Of a stretch of 64,000 nucleotides of DNA, positions 46,582 through 58,268 are shown one piece after another (the first letter of the stretch is position 1; each line of letters opens with the position of its first letter). This DNA comes from Cercis canadensis. Its lineage: Eukaryota; Streptophyta; Magnoliopsida; Fabales; Fabaceae. Under the pieces are notes generated by a model. It made no database searches, was not told the origin of the DNA, and was given only the letters and a program-made list of their open reading frames with translations. The stretch covers positions 1-64,000 of the forward strand of contig QAOA01002967.1 of the NCBI GenBank assembly GCA_003255065.1, in the 5' to 3' direction. The position numbers were made by a program, and so were the translations under genes.

Positions 46582-49065
46582 TCACATGATTCATACACCT
46601 CCTGATGCTGCACCTGTAAATGTATAGCCTTATCAGTACCCCCACTAACAGAAGAGTGTGATCCAGAAAAAGTCGATGGAAATGCTCAGTTCTGGCATTA
46701 TTACTAACAGTCACAGCCTCTATTCTTCTCCTGTTGCATTAGTAAAGAAGAAGGACGGGACTTGGCATCAATGAATGACATCTTCATGCCATTCTTGCTT
46801 AAGTTTGTCATAGTTTTTCTTGATGATATACTAGTCTACAGCAAAAGTTTTCTAGACCATCTTGTTCATTTATCAATAGTATTGAACACCCTAAGTAAAA
46901 ATGGATTTATTACCGAGAAATCTAAATGCATCTTCTGTACTCCATCCATTGATTATCGTGGTCACATAGTGGATGGAGAAGGGGTAAAACTAGATCCTGT
47001 GAAAATACATGCTACGGTGGCCTGGCCCATACATGTCTTAAGGACTTGAGGGGATTTCTGGGATTAACGGGATATTATAGGAAATTCATATGCCACTATG
47101 CCCTTATTGCTGCCCCGTTGATAGAGCTCCTTAAGAAGCACAATTTCTTATGGGGAGATAGGGCTGCAAGAGCCTTTGAGCAATTAAAGATAGCTATGAC
47201 AACTTCCCTAGTCCTGGCCCTGATTTTGACAAACACCCATTAGCATTTTATAGCAACAAACTTTTTCCATGGAAGGCAAAGACATCCACATACTTAAGAG
47301 AACTTTATGCTATTGTTCACGCAGTTCTAAAATGACGGCAAATTTCTCATTTATACAGACCTCAAAAGCCCTAAGGAGCTTATGAGTCAGGTAGTATAGA
47401 CACCAGAGCAGCTACATTACCTTAGTAAGCTTATGGTGTTTGATTATGTTATTATCTACAGACGTGGAAAGGCAAATGGACCAGTGGATGTCCTTTCTAG
47501 ATCAGCTTTCTCTTACACTTTATTAGAATCCACTCACTTATTGGACATCATCTCACCTAAAGGGCAGAAAACCAGAATATGTCAGACTTGCAACAATTAC
47601 ATTCTCAATTTTCTTAGGGAAATCTCAACATTGATGATTAGTGTCAAGGAGGGTATTCAATTCTTTTATTCCGGTGTAAGGTACTCATTAGCAATACTTC
47701 TACACTCAAGGATAAATTGCTGCATGAATTTTATTCCAATGGGGTCAGAATTTTTGGTTGCAAGGGATACGCAAAGACGTCAAAGAGTATTTAGTACACA
47801 TATCACTTGCCGACAAGTAAAATACAGCACTACTCCTCTTGATGGTCTACTACAATCATTGAATATTCCTTCTCATATTTGGGAAGAAATTACCATGAAC
47901 TTCGTCACAGGGTTGCCCAATTCAAAAGGAATGCATGTTATTTTGGTGGTTGTTCATATGCTCAATAAATTTTCCCATTTCGGAGCTCTTCCTGCAAACT
48001 TTAATGCGGTGATGGTAGCAGACTTGTTCTTCCATATGGTAGTCTGCCTATATGGATTTCCAAACTCAATTATTACTGACCAAGATCTCATCTTTTTGAA
48101 TAAGTTCTAGGAGCGACTATTTGAATTGAGTGGCACTGAAGCATTCCACTACATATCACCCTCAAACAGATGGGCAATCTGAAGTTGTCAACCGCTGCCT
48201 AGAACAATATTTAAGATGTTTTGTTCAAGACAAGCGCAAACAGTAGACTTTCCTGTCACCATGGACAGAATTTTGGTATACTTCCTTTTACCACACCGCC
48301 ATGGGTATGACACCTTTTAAGGTCCTTTATGGGCGAGAAGTTGTTCAGATTCTTATGTACATCCCTGGTTTAGTCAAAATTGAAGCTCTAGACACTTAGC
48401 TGCAGGAGAGAAAAGAGGTACTTAAGCTTCTAAAAAGCACCGCCGAGACATCAGTTTTGAAGTTGGAGAATGGGTTTTTGGTGAAGCTACAGCCATACAG
48501 GTAATCTACTTTGGCTAATAAGGAAAATCAGAAACTAAGCAAGAGCCAAGAGGTATTATGGGCCATTTCAGGTTATTAAGGTGGTTGAGGTTGCATATGT
48601 GCTGTCTCTAGACAAGAATCCATAATGTATTTCACGTGTCCTTATTGAAGCCTTTTAAGGGCAATATGTTCCTACAACATGCTCACTATCAGATCTCTCA
48701 TTCCACCAACAACCAAAATTGCAGTGGTCAGTGGAATAAAGAGAGATTGTTCCAATGGGAAGGACTGAGCCAGAGGAATCAGCTTGGGAGAATTGGGGAT
48801 CCTTTAAAGCCACCTTCCCAAGTGTCAACCTTGAGGACAATGCTAGTTTTGCAGGGGTGGGCAATGATAAGAAAAGTAATGGCTCAAAGCTCCAGGTGAC
48901 ATTGGACCCTCAACTGGTGAACAGTGATATGCAGCAAAAGCTTCTCGTGGATGAAACACATTATGAAACAAAAGGGCCAGAAGAGAAGGGAAATGAGCAC
49001 ACAAGAGAAACGGAAGCATTGGTCAAATGGATGGTGGACTACCCAAGAAGAAGGGAGCAAAAGTG
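46582..49065 (+). pseudogene. Gypsy element G pol: RT, RNase H, integrase, C-terminal chromodomain-like region
   Basis: The order is correct for a gypsy pol. Pieces are HTPPDAAPVNV and SSPVALVKKKDGTW (RT start), then a deletion to [16 protein letters not shown] (catalytic LDD), and [15 protein letters not shown] (RNase H side). Next come EEITMNFVTGLPNSKG and FPNSIITDQDLIFLNKF (integrase core). The tail RIHNVFHVSLLKPFKG is followed by PEESAWENWGSFKATFPSVN, a chromodomain-like end. Frame changes and stops are frequent. The chromodomain-like tail points to a chromovirus, perhaps the Reina or Tekay lineage; this is from memory. Confidence 0.8.
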
Positions 49066-49389
49066 AGGAAACCAGTTGAGTGGTTAAGGGATTCTGCATG
49101 CACAAAAGGGCAAGGCTAGAATTCAGGAGATAGTTACAGACACATCAGCTTACTAGTTGGTGGTGTTAGCTTTAAAAGGAAGCATAGGGATGGTGGTCGT
49201 GATAGTTGCAGTGGTGGAAAATGGTGGGAGGCATGGTAGTGGTGGTGGCGGCACTGGGGCTCCACTGGTAATGATGATGGTGGCAGTGAAGGGGGTGTGT
49301 TGTATATAGGCTCTCTTGCAAAACACTATCGTTTTAAAGTGATGATGCAGTGAAATGGCTATTTAGGCTAATTGGTAGCATACGAGGGT
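49066..49389 (+). other. 3' flank of element G, GGT-rich
   Basis: A run of GGTGGT-type repeats (about 49190-49290) follows the end of pol. No LTR boundary can be fixed. Confidence 0.4.
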
Positions 49390-49580
49390 GACGCATTATG
49401 CTTAACAGTCTACCTCATCACTTCCGTTAGTTATTTAAGTGACAGTTGAATGGAAGATGACATTGATGCAAAACGCAATAGTGAGAGACTAAATTGAGAC
49501 CATTTTTTATCCAGGGACGAAATTGATAATGTCTCGAAAAGTGAGGGACCAAAATAAATTTTAGTTTTTCAAAAATATGG
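49390..49580 (-). repeat. Dispersed repeat R, right copy
   Basis: The reverse complement aligns with 23186-23395 across nearly its whole length: TTTGGTCCCTCACTTTT, ATTATCAATTTCGTCC and ACTAACGGAAGTGATGAGG. It is the uninterrupted copy of the repeat cut by the solo LTR. Confidence 0.65.
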
Positions 49581-50287
49581 GAAAACTCTATTTTACACCT
49601 TTAAGTTTATGTCATGTGTAGCACACAACATAATAGGTATTGGCCATCTTACTTAGTAAGCTATTTCCTAGGTCTTCTAGGATATTCACTCTTTTTTCCA
49701 TTTTCGGTATGCTCCCACTAACTTGAGCATCGGAGGAGGAGCAAAGTACCAACCTGGCTTCCCTTGATTGTTTTCTCCATCCTTTGCTAGTACTTGAGAT
49801 GCTGTTTATCAACACTAAATAAGGAAGAGATCCATTGTATTATTTTGTAAAATTGTGTTTCTTTGTTTTGGGTTCTAATTCATACCATATATTATATGAT
49901 CCAGTTTTATTAATAAGGTTGCTCAATTAGACTCCTAAGCAACTTTTGGACAAGAACACTGCTAAATGGCTAGAGAAATGTAGACTTGAGATTGGCTTAT
50001 GCAAGAGATACTGATAATCACAATAAAAATTGAATAGATATGAGAATTATGCGGACTTTCTTGGCCACTAATTAATTAGACATGGATCTAGAATAAGTCA
50101 TTTTTCTCAACTAATTTGTTTTCCTTGATGGTAAGGTCTAGACTTGATTTAGTCAATGTAACTAAATACAAGTTACTAGTAGCCTATTTAAATCCACCGA
50201 TTGCATTATTCATGAAAACAGAAATGCTTCATCTTATTTAGAAGGTTGGTTTCTTCCTTTGTAAAAACACAATCGATCATAAAGCAG
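49581..50287. other. Unassigned DNA
   Basis: A 67-codon minus-strand frame (49612-49815) reads VSGSIPKMEKRVNILEDLG, with no family that I can name. No other feature is seen. Confidence 0.35.
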
Positions 50288-50487
50288 TATTAGAATATAA
50301 TTAGTTTTAATATTTGGTCAAAGATGTTGTGTAACAAACTCTGTACAGTTGCTTATAATTCTAGGGTTAGTTTAGCTCATTTCAAATTCAAATAGTTCAA
50401 GGGTTTTGTACAATTGTGTGTATATATACACTTACATACAATTAAAAGAATTGAGACATTTCCCACAATATTGTGTTATTTCCTTTA
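50288..50487 (+). repeat. Copia D LTR, left arm
   Basis: 200 bp, starting TATTAGAATATAATTAG and followed by TGGTCTCAGAG (50488), a mutated tRNA-iMet primer-binding site. It matches, in the opposite orientation, the 200-bp LTR at 60554-60753. Confidence 0.82.
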
Positions 50488-51614
50488 TGGTCTCAGAGTA
50501 ATAAACTAAGCTTTCACAAGCCTCCATTGTTAATTCCACAATTCTCTAAGCCAGTTTTTGATGATAACAAATGATTATGTTTTTTACTAATCCTTTGTTT
50601 TACCTCTTAGTGTTTATTTCAAGACAGGTTAGCATGAAGTCTTAAGAACTAGTTATGCTTTCAAGAACTGGTTCTAACTAAGGAAGATCTATTCTACCTG
50701 ACTTTATTTGTTAACATTCTGCTGATGTAGAAAATGACTCCTACTGAACTAAGAAGACTCAAGAGGACTTTATTTTTGTCAGGAAGTTTCCTGTGCATTA
50801 TAAGGAAATTTCCTCCTTAAGGAGTTGTTGAGGAGATCCACAAATCAAGGGAAAAAACAAGTATTGTTTATTATTAAAATTAAAAAGATAAAGCAAGTGG
50901 ATTTCCATGTGCTGAATGGTGGACAGTTGTCCTAGAGGAGCGGTTATCAAAATGTCTCTTCACATGGGCTCATCTTCCTTCAAGTAGAGCAATTCTTCAA
51001 GACTTCAGTGAGGCAAGAAAGAAAGAGAGAATAATAGGTAGCTCAAGTCAGAGAAAAAATTTCATCTTCTCTGAGCTTCCAGTACTCGATTTTTCAATTC
51101 TCTCTTCATCTTCCTCAAGTACACTAAATTGTAACATTATGCTCTTTTGAGAGTTTGATATTATTTGGGTATTTTCCTTTGATAAAAGGGGTTTTGTATT
51201 CAGATTTCTAAGGAGAAATTTGAGTGTGTGATCTTCCTTCATTTGTGTTGGAAGAGATAAGTTTATGGTGAGCTTTGAAGAAAAACCATGGATGTAAAGC
51301 TTGGAGAAGCTTGGACAACTAAACTTGATTCTGAGTTATTGGTTAGCTTGAAGCAAAAAACATGGATGTAAGCTTGGAGAAGCTTGCACAACTAAACTCG
51401 GATTTCAGTGGAACCTCAAGAAATTGAGAGAGTGGATGTAGGCAATTTGGCCGAACCACTATAAACTCTGGTGTTAAATTTCTTCTCCTTTCATCTCTTT
51501 AATTCTGAGTTATTTTCATTTATGAGTTTTATATGTGATTATGTTGCTTAAGCATAATATTTTGAGTTATTCTTATTCTGCTCTCCTTTGATTTAGTCAG
51601 TTCTGATTTTCTCA

Positions 51615-52210
51615 ATGTTTTAAAAACCGGACCAGTAAGCGAACCGTTTTAGAGGATCAACATCGGTTGAACTAGTTGGACCAAACGGTTGGACCGGTGA
51701 CGTCATAAATATAATTTTTATATAAATATAATATTTAATGTGCCTATTGTATATTCTAAGTTATAATAAATATATTTTTATGCAAATTTGTCAATAAAAT
51801 TAAAGTTGGCCTAGTGGCAAAAGTCTTTTCTCTTCCTTAGAAGGTGGGTTCGAATCCTCTTATAGTCAATATTTATCCATTATACACTCTAAATGTGAAT
51901 AAGTAATTTATAATGCAAATTTATTCATAAAAGAAACATTGGTTTGATGGTTCAAGCCTCTTATCCCCTTCCTTTAGGAAGGGGGTTCGAATCCCTTGGT
52001 GGAATATGCAATTTTGAAAAAAAAAAAAATTCAGTGAACCGTTGGTTATGTAAAATTGGACCGATTCACCGGTTTTTACCGATTCACACCAGTTCACTCC
52101 GGTTTTCACTGGTTTTGCTCTAGTAGTTTAACCCCCCGAACCAAACCGAAATCCAAATCGGGCACCGATTGAATCGGTCGAACCGTCCAATCCAGTCCGG
52201 TTTAAAGAAC
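51615..52210. mobile_element. CCGGTT-rich inverted-end element with two tRNA-like promoter units
   Basis: The left end TTTTAAAAACCGGACC and right end GTCCGGTTTAAAG are near inverse complements. Both flanks are rich in GAACCG/CGGTTC words. The middle holds two tandem units about 133 bp apart, each with an A-box-like and a B-box-like site (see the next feature). No transposase or reverse transcriptase is present. A short relative of one end (GTTTTAAAACATTG) lies at about 60850. Confidence 0.6.
51782..51992 (+). repeat. Tandem pair of tRNA-like (A-box/B-box) units
   Basis: Unit 1 has TGGCCTAGTGG (51809) and GGTTCGAATCC (51849). Unit 2 has TGGTTTGATGG (about 51941) and GGTTCGAATCC (about 51983). 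Each is preceded by ATGCAAATTTRTYMATAAA. The spacing within a unit, about 40 nt, fits an internal RNA polymerase III promoter. Acceptor-stem pairing is not evident, so these are tRNA-derived or tRNA-like, not tRNA genes. Confidence 0.6.
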
Positions 52211-52544
52211 TAGTTTTTCAGGTTAGAGAACTAGTTCTTGAAGAGAATTGGATATTGAACTTATATGCGTTTTAGAACTGATATAGTTTTAAATGGTGCA
52301 TAAGCATAATTTTCTGAGTTTATCTTGTTATGGTTTTAAGTGTTCAAACTAGCCTTGTTTATCTGTTAAATTCTGTTTTATCAGAGAACTAATTCTTCAA
52401 GTTAGAGAATTAGTTCTTGAAGAGAATTGAATATTGAATTAATCTGTATCATATATGCTTTCCGCAGTTATTTTTATATATTTCTATTCAACCCCCTCTA
52501 CAAATAGATCTTGCAACCTTCAATTCGATCCTTTTTTTTTAGCC

Positions 52545-52851
52545 ATGTCGTCTTCCTCTACCATTCGCTCCATCCCATTTAACTCCTCCACCATAGCCAC
52601 TGATATGGTTACAATCAATTTCTCCAACCTTGTAATTAAGGTCACGTATCATGTCCTTGGAAGAGCGTCTTTCCAACCTTATCAAAGGTTCTTCTCCAGT
52701 TTTTCAATATTTGGGTACTATTAAGGATATAGCTGATGAACTTACCATCATTGGCCATCCCCTTGATGAGATTGATCTCATTCTCCACTGCCTTAATGGA
52801 TTAGGTGCTGATTACAGAGACATTTCTGCTGCCTTGCATGTTAGAGAGCAT
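52545..52851 (+). pseudogene. Copia D gag, left arm (internally deleted)
   Basis: The start is MSSSSTIRSIPFNSSTIATD. After NLVIK about 300 bp present in the right arm is missing; the joint lies at a shared AAG. The rest reads MSLEERLSNLIKGSSPVFQY and DEIDLILHCLNGLGADYRD, up to VREH. There the sequence flips into the right arm's gag on the other strand. Confidence 0.82.
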
Positions 52852-53056
52852 TATGTGACCCCGTTTGTTGCAAAAATGACAAATCATAGGGGTAAAGGAC
52901 TTTCGGTTGGGATCTTTGTTGGTGACAGTGGAGAGAGAATAACAAGGTGGGTGGCGGTTTTTGCAGTGGCAGGGAGAGGACTGGTTGTGGTGATGGGAAA
53001 AAAATTTCTTGACATGGTGGGCAGTGATGGGCGTGTCAGTGGTCTTCTCTTCCTTC
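52852..53056 (-). pseudogene. Copia D gag, right arm, C-terminal piece
   Basis: On the minus strand it reads EEKTTDTPITAHHVKKF … MICHFCNKRGHI, a zinc knuckle of C-X2-C-X4-H type. It joins in frame to the gag at 59837-60490 (…HLK-KEEKTT) when element F and one CCTTC duplication are removed. Confidence 0.85.
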
Positions 53057-53742
53057 TGATGCATTCTCGTCACTTAGAAGGATCAGAATGGAGTGCTTGG
53101 ATACCAAACAATAGGATGACCTTGATTATCGCAATAGGGTGAACCCTTAACAAGGAAGGATCCTTGGTAAGTTCAAGTTCAAGTTCTTTGCCCAAGAACA
53201 ACAGGGAAGCTCTCAATCCAGAGAAACTCAACAATTCAGAAACTGAATAATATTAATATCAAAAACTGTTTTGCAAAGGCATACACAAATTCCTTATATA
53301 GGCAATTTGGCTAAGAGGCTACAAGCTAAGATGGATCCTCTAAGAATGTTAATAAAACCCTAATACCCATTTTGGCCCATAGACATAAAGGCCCAAAATA
53401 TTAAAAATGAATTTAAAACTAATTAAATGTTTTGGCCCATAAACATAAAGGCCCAAAAATAAAACTAATTAAAACTAATTAAATTAAACATAATTTTCGG
53501 CATGCTCCAAACTTTGGCTCCATGTTGGCCCACATGCACCTTCTACAAGAGACAGATAAGTAACCCATTTCAACTCTGAACTTGGCCCAGCTGCTCTTTC
53601 CTTGGTCTGCACCTCTTGGACTAGGCTCGACAGCGCCTCTCTCACTCACTTAGCTTTGCTTCTAGTCATCGGGCCTCCAACTCCAAGCAAGGGATCATAA
53701 ACATTCTTAGGGTTAGGGCGTGTAGCAAGCTGATTCGCATAA
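53057..53742 (-). repeat. Element F 3' LTR
   Basis: 686 bp on the left side. Its inner end (TTATGCGAATC on minus) has lost the TG start. Directly before it on the minus strand is the purine run GAGGAGGGAAGAAA, the polypurine tract. Confidence 0.88.
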
Positions 53743-56700
53743 TTTCTTCCCTCCTCGGAAGGATTCGTCCTCGAATCTAAATCGTCACCTACATCAAACA
53801 AGGTTAAGTCAGCAACATTAAAAGTAGCACTTACATCGCCATACTCACCAGGAAGATTAATTTTGTAGGCATTGTCATTAATCTGCTCAAGGACCTCAAA
53901 TGGCCCATCTCCTCAAGGGTGCAACTTTGATTTCCATTGGGTAGGAAACCGTCCTTTCCTAAGGTGTACTCAAACCCAATCATCTGGTTCGAATATAACC
54001 CTAGTTCGGCCCTTGTTGGCTTGCCTAGCATATTGCTCATTCTTCTTCTCAATATTAGCCCGAACCTTGGAATGCAAGTCTCTAACAAAATCTTCCTTGT
54101 GCTTACCATAAAGATTAGCAAACTCATTAGTAGGCAAAGGTAAAATATCCAAGGGAGTTAAAGGATTAAATCGATAAACAATCTCAAAAGGGGAATAAGA
54201 AGTAGTAGAGTGTACAATGCGATTATAAGCAAACTCAACATGCAGCAAAGATTGTTCCCAATGCTTAAGATTCTTTTGCATAATAGCACGCAATATAGTA
54301 GCATGTGTTCTATTAACAACCTCAGTTTGCCCATCCGTCTGAGGATGTGCAACAGTAGAAAACAGAAGCTTAGTCCCAAACCGACACCATAGGGTTCGCC
54401 AAAAGTGACTTAGGAACTTCACATCTCTATCACTCACTATTGTTCTAGGTAAACCATGCAAGCGCACTATTTCTTTCAAGAACAAATCAACAATGTGTGT
54501 GGCATCATTAGTTTTAGCACAAGAAATAAAATGAGCCATCTTGCTAAACCTATCAACAATCACAAAGATACTATCTTTCCCACTTGGTGACCTTGGCAGC
54601 CCTAGCACAAAATCCATAGAAATATCAATCCAAGGCTGACTAGGTATAGGCAATGGTGTATAAAGTCCATGTGGCATAACTTTGGACTTGACCTGTTTAC
54701 AAGTAATACATTTTTCACAAATAGAAAGCACATCATGTCTTATGTGAGGCCAATAAAAATGTTCATGCAAAATATCCAAAGTCTTTTTAACACCAAAGTG
54801 CCCCATTAGGCCACCACCATGCGTCTTTCTAACAAGCAAATCACGTATAGAACATGCAGACACACATAATTTATCTTTCTTAAACAAGTACCCATCATGC
54901 CTATAATCACCACTAGCATACTTAGCACAAGCAATCCATAGCTGACCGAAATCAGAATCAGATTCATACAAATCTTTGATAAGCTCAAAACCTAATAGCT
55001 TAGCATGCAAAGAAGTAATTAAAGTATACCTTCTAGACAAGGCATCAACAACGACATTCTCCTTTCCAGCTTTATATTTAATAACATAAGGGAACGTCTC
55101 AATGAACTCAAACCATTTGGCATGTCTCTTGTTTAACTTACCTTGGGATTTCAGATACTTCAAGCTCTCATGATCTGAATGAATGATGAATTCCCGAGGC
55201 CATAGATAGTGCTGCCACGTTTGGAGAGTCCTCACTAGAGCATAAAGCTCTTTGTCATAAGTGGGATAATTTAATGCTGCCCCATTAAGCTTCTCATTGA
55301 AATATGCAATAGGCTTGGAATCCTGCATCAAAACAGCCCCTATTCTAATACTTGAAGCATCACATTTAATCTCAAAAGCTTTGTCAAAGTTAGGCAAACA
55401 TAAAAGAGGAGCACTAGTTAAAGTTTCCTTTAAAGTGGTAAATGCCCTCTCTTGTTCCTCGCCCCACTTAAAACTCACATTTTTCTTAACTAGTTCATTT
55501 AGGGGTGCGGCTATGGTGCTGAAATTCTTTACAAACCGCCTATAAAAACTAGCTAAGTCATGGAAAGATCTTACCTCATTTGCATTCTTATGTGTAGGCC
55601 AATCTCGGATTGCCTTAACCTTCTCCTCATCCATGCTAATACCTTTAGAACTTACAACAAACCCAAGAAATATAACAGAATTGGAACAAAATGCACACTT
55701 CTTGAAATTAGCATACAATTTATGTTCTCTCAAAGCAATAAAGACAGCATACGAGTGTGACACATGATCATCTAGGGTTTTGCTATAAACTAGGATATCA
55801 TCAAAATAAACCACTACAAATTTTCCAATAAAGGCACGCAAAACATGGTTCATTAGTCTCATGAAATTGCTAGGTGCATTAGTTAAACCGAAAGGCATTA
55901 CTAACCACTCATACAAACCATATTTTGTTTTAAAGGCAGTTTTCCACTGGTCTCCTTCTTTCATGCAAATTTGGTAGTATCCATTCTTTAAATCTATCTT
56001 AGAAAAGACACTAGAATCATACAACTCATCAAGCATGTCATCTAATCTAGGGATATGATGTCTATACTTAACCGTGATTTGGTTGATGGCTCAGCAATCC
56101 ACACACATGCGCCATGTCCCGTCTTTCTTCGGCACCAAGATAACTGGAAATGAACATGGGCTTAGACTTTCCTTCATGAATCCCTTTTGTACTAGCTCAT
56201 CCACTTGCCTTTAAATTTCCTTTGTCTCATCAGGATTAGCTCGGTAGGCTAGTTTATTCGGGATAATCGATCCAGGAACAAAGTCAATCTGGTGCTCTAT
56301 GCCCCTCAAGGGAGGCAAACCATGTGGTATCTCTTCAAGGAAAATATCAGCAAATTCCTGCATCAAAGAAACAACCACACTAGACAAAGAAGGGTTAAGA
56401 GAGTTAGTAAAATAAACATCCTTGTACATAAGTACAAGAAGTGTTGACTTAGACAACAGAACATTCTTTACCTCACTTTTTTGTACAAAAGCACTCACTT
56501 TTTGTCTTCTCTCACTCTTTTTGTCCTTACTTTTTTCTTTTTCTCTCTCAGCCTCTTTTTCTTTGGCTACTTTTTCTTCTCTCTTTTTACATTCTTTTGT
56601 AATATTTGCTTGATCCGCATATGCAAGAGCAGGTTTCAATGGTTTCAACAAAGTAGCCTTGTTATTCTTGTAGACAGTGTAAGTGTTGTTGTATCCGTCA

Positions 56701-56820
56701 TACTTCACTCGCCTATCAAACTGCCATGGTCACTCCAACAAGATGTGATAAGCATGCATGGGCACCACATCACTTCATCTTTAAAAGTACTAAAAGAAAA
56801 TGCAATCTGAACCTGCTTGT
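53743..56820 (-). pseudogene. Element F pol (protease, RT, RNase H, integrase)
   Basis: Minus-strand motifs in order are [61 protein letters not shown], catalytic [25 protein letters not shown] and [15 protein letters not shown]. The integrase then has an HHCC finger ([20 protein letters not shown] … CEKCITC), the core [20 protein letters not shown], and [13 protein letters not shown]. An open frame of 688 codons spans 56036-53970. Stops at 56209 (ETKEI*), about 56092 (CVDC*), 53970 (WV*) and about 53920 all fit transitions. The frame reads on through NDNAYKINLPGEYGD and SEEGRN into the LTR. Confidence 0.92.
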
Positions 56821-58268
56821 TTACCCATAATCTCCTCTATCACTCAACCACTGTAGCCTATAAGGCATGAGGTGTGGAATAGTAAGTAAACCCAACTTCT
56901 CTATTGCCAAGGTACTGGCAACATTAATACAAGATCCACTGCCAATAATAACGCTACATACCTTGTCTCCCACCAAGCATCGATTTTGAAAGATATGATC
57001 TCTATGTTCTTCGATGTCATCTTCCTTCAGTTGCAAGTTGAGCACATGCCTAGACACCATCAAATACTGATCTGGAAGGAAGTCATCAATACCCTCCACA
57101 TCACTAGCATCTTCCAAGGATGGCATGTCTGCATAACCAGGTGTAACAGTAGATTCCTCCTCACTATCATACTCACCAGTAGCAAGCATAACAACTTTCC
57201 TTCTATTGGGACATTCAGAAGATATATGTCCACGCCCTTGACACCTGTAGCATTTGATGTCACATGACTTAGAAGAAGAGTTATATTCTGTTTTACCTTG
57301 GGAAATAGGAGTAGAACCCGTAGGCCTTGGTCTTGTGTCTTCTCTTGGCTTTGGAGCTGTGTGAGGATTATCCTTCCAATTCGATTTCCAGTTTGAAGTT
57401 CTGGAAGGCACACCGAATCTAGAAGCTGCTCTAGCCTTCAACTGTCGCTCTACATGCTCGGCTTTATGCACCAAGTCCTCCATCTCTACATAGTGACTCA
57501 TCTCCACCACTTCAGCAATCTCTCGCTTCAAGCCACTAATAAACCATGCCATGGTTGCCTCACGGTTCTCATCAATACTAGCCCTCATCATGGCTATCTC
57601 CATCTCACTGTTGTACTCAGCAAAACTCATAGATCCCTATTTCAAATATTGCAGTTCTTGAAATAATCTCTATAGTAATGTCTAGGTATAAACCGTTTCC
57701 TCATCACGGCTCTCATATCAGCCCATGACCGAATAGGTCTCTCACCATCTCTACGCCTGTCAATCACTAGTTGATCCCACCAAATACTAGCATAATCAGT
57801 GAATTCAACTACTGCCAGCTTCACTTTCTTTTCTTCAGAGTATTCATGGCACTCAAAAACATGTTCCACTTTCCTCTCCCAATCTAGGTAAAGTTCAGGA
57901 TCACTTTTACCTTGAAAGGTAGGAATTCTCATTTTTATACTCCCTAGGTTATTATCACAACGAGGGGCTGCCCTCCTCTCTCGTGTGGTCTCGGTTTCAA
58001 CCTCAGAATAATCTTCTTCCTCTTCCTCAGAATATCGAAAGGGTCTAGGTGTTTTAGTTTTTGTCTTAGGTGAAACTAGGCTTTCTAACCTCTCTAATCT
58101 CTCCTCGGTGCCCATTCTCAATGCTGCAATTTGGTCCTGAATTGTGTTCATATATGCATCCATATGACTTTTGGTGAATGGTTCTTCCTGTTCCATGTTG
58201 CACACACTCACCTCACGTGTTTCGCTCGTGTTTACACTCAATTGGCTTTTTCCCGATAATGTGCTCAC
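56821..58268 (-). pseudogene. Element F gag, with protease start
   Basis: It starts [16 protein letters not shown]. The gag domain has [46 protein letters not shown] and [16 protein letters not shown] one-base frameshift near 57650 breaks QYLKQGSMSFAEY. The zinc knuckle CYRCQGRGHISSECPN lies near 57240. A protease-like CSVIIGSGSCINVAS follows, with Gly where the catalytic Asp is usual. The region between 56709 and 56820 is decayed. Confidence 0.9.

Larger units (their letters stand above)
50528..52522 (+). mobile_element. Sirevirus-like LTR-like segment (family E) inside copia D
   Basis: It starts TGTTAATTCC, soon followed by TTTTTGATGATAACAAATG, and ends TAGATCTTGCAACCTTCA. It shares with the B LTR the contexts GATGATAAC, AAGCTTGGAGAAGCTTGG and GCCGAACCACTATAAA. 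The flanks in copia D do not give a clean duplication (TCCAT left; ATTCG or, shifted, TCAAT right), so the exact ends are uncertain. About 0.6 kb of its length is a further insertion (51615-52210). It is most simply read as a solo LTR of a relative of B. Confidence 0.72.

Noticed and set aside
51809..51860. tRNA gene
   Set aside because: A-box and B-box are present, but acceptor-stem pairing and a clear anticodon loop are not; it is repeated in tandem inside a mobile element.
53872..54143. Plus-strand frames opposite element F pol
   Set aside because: These are shadows of the minus-strand pol, which carries the conserved motifs.
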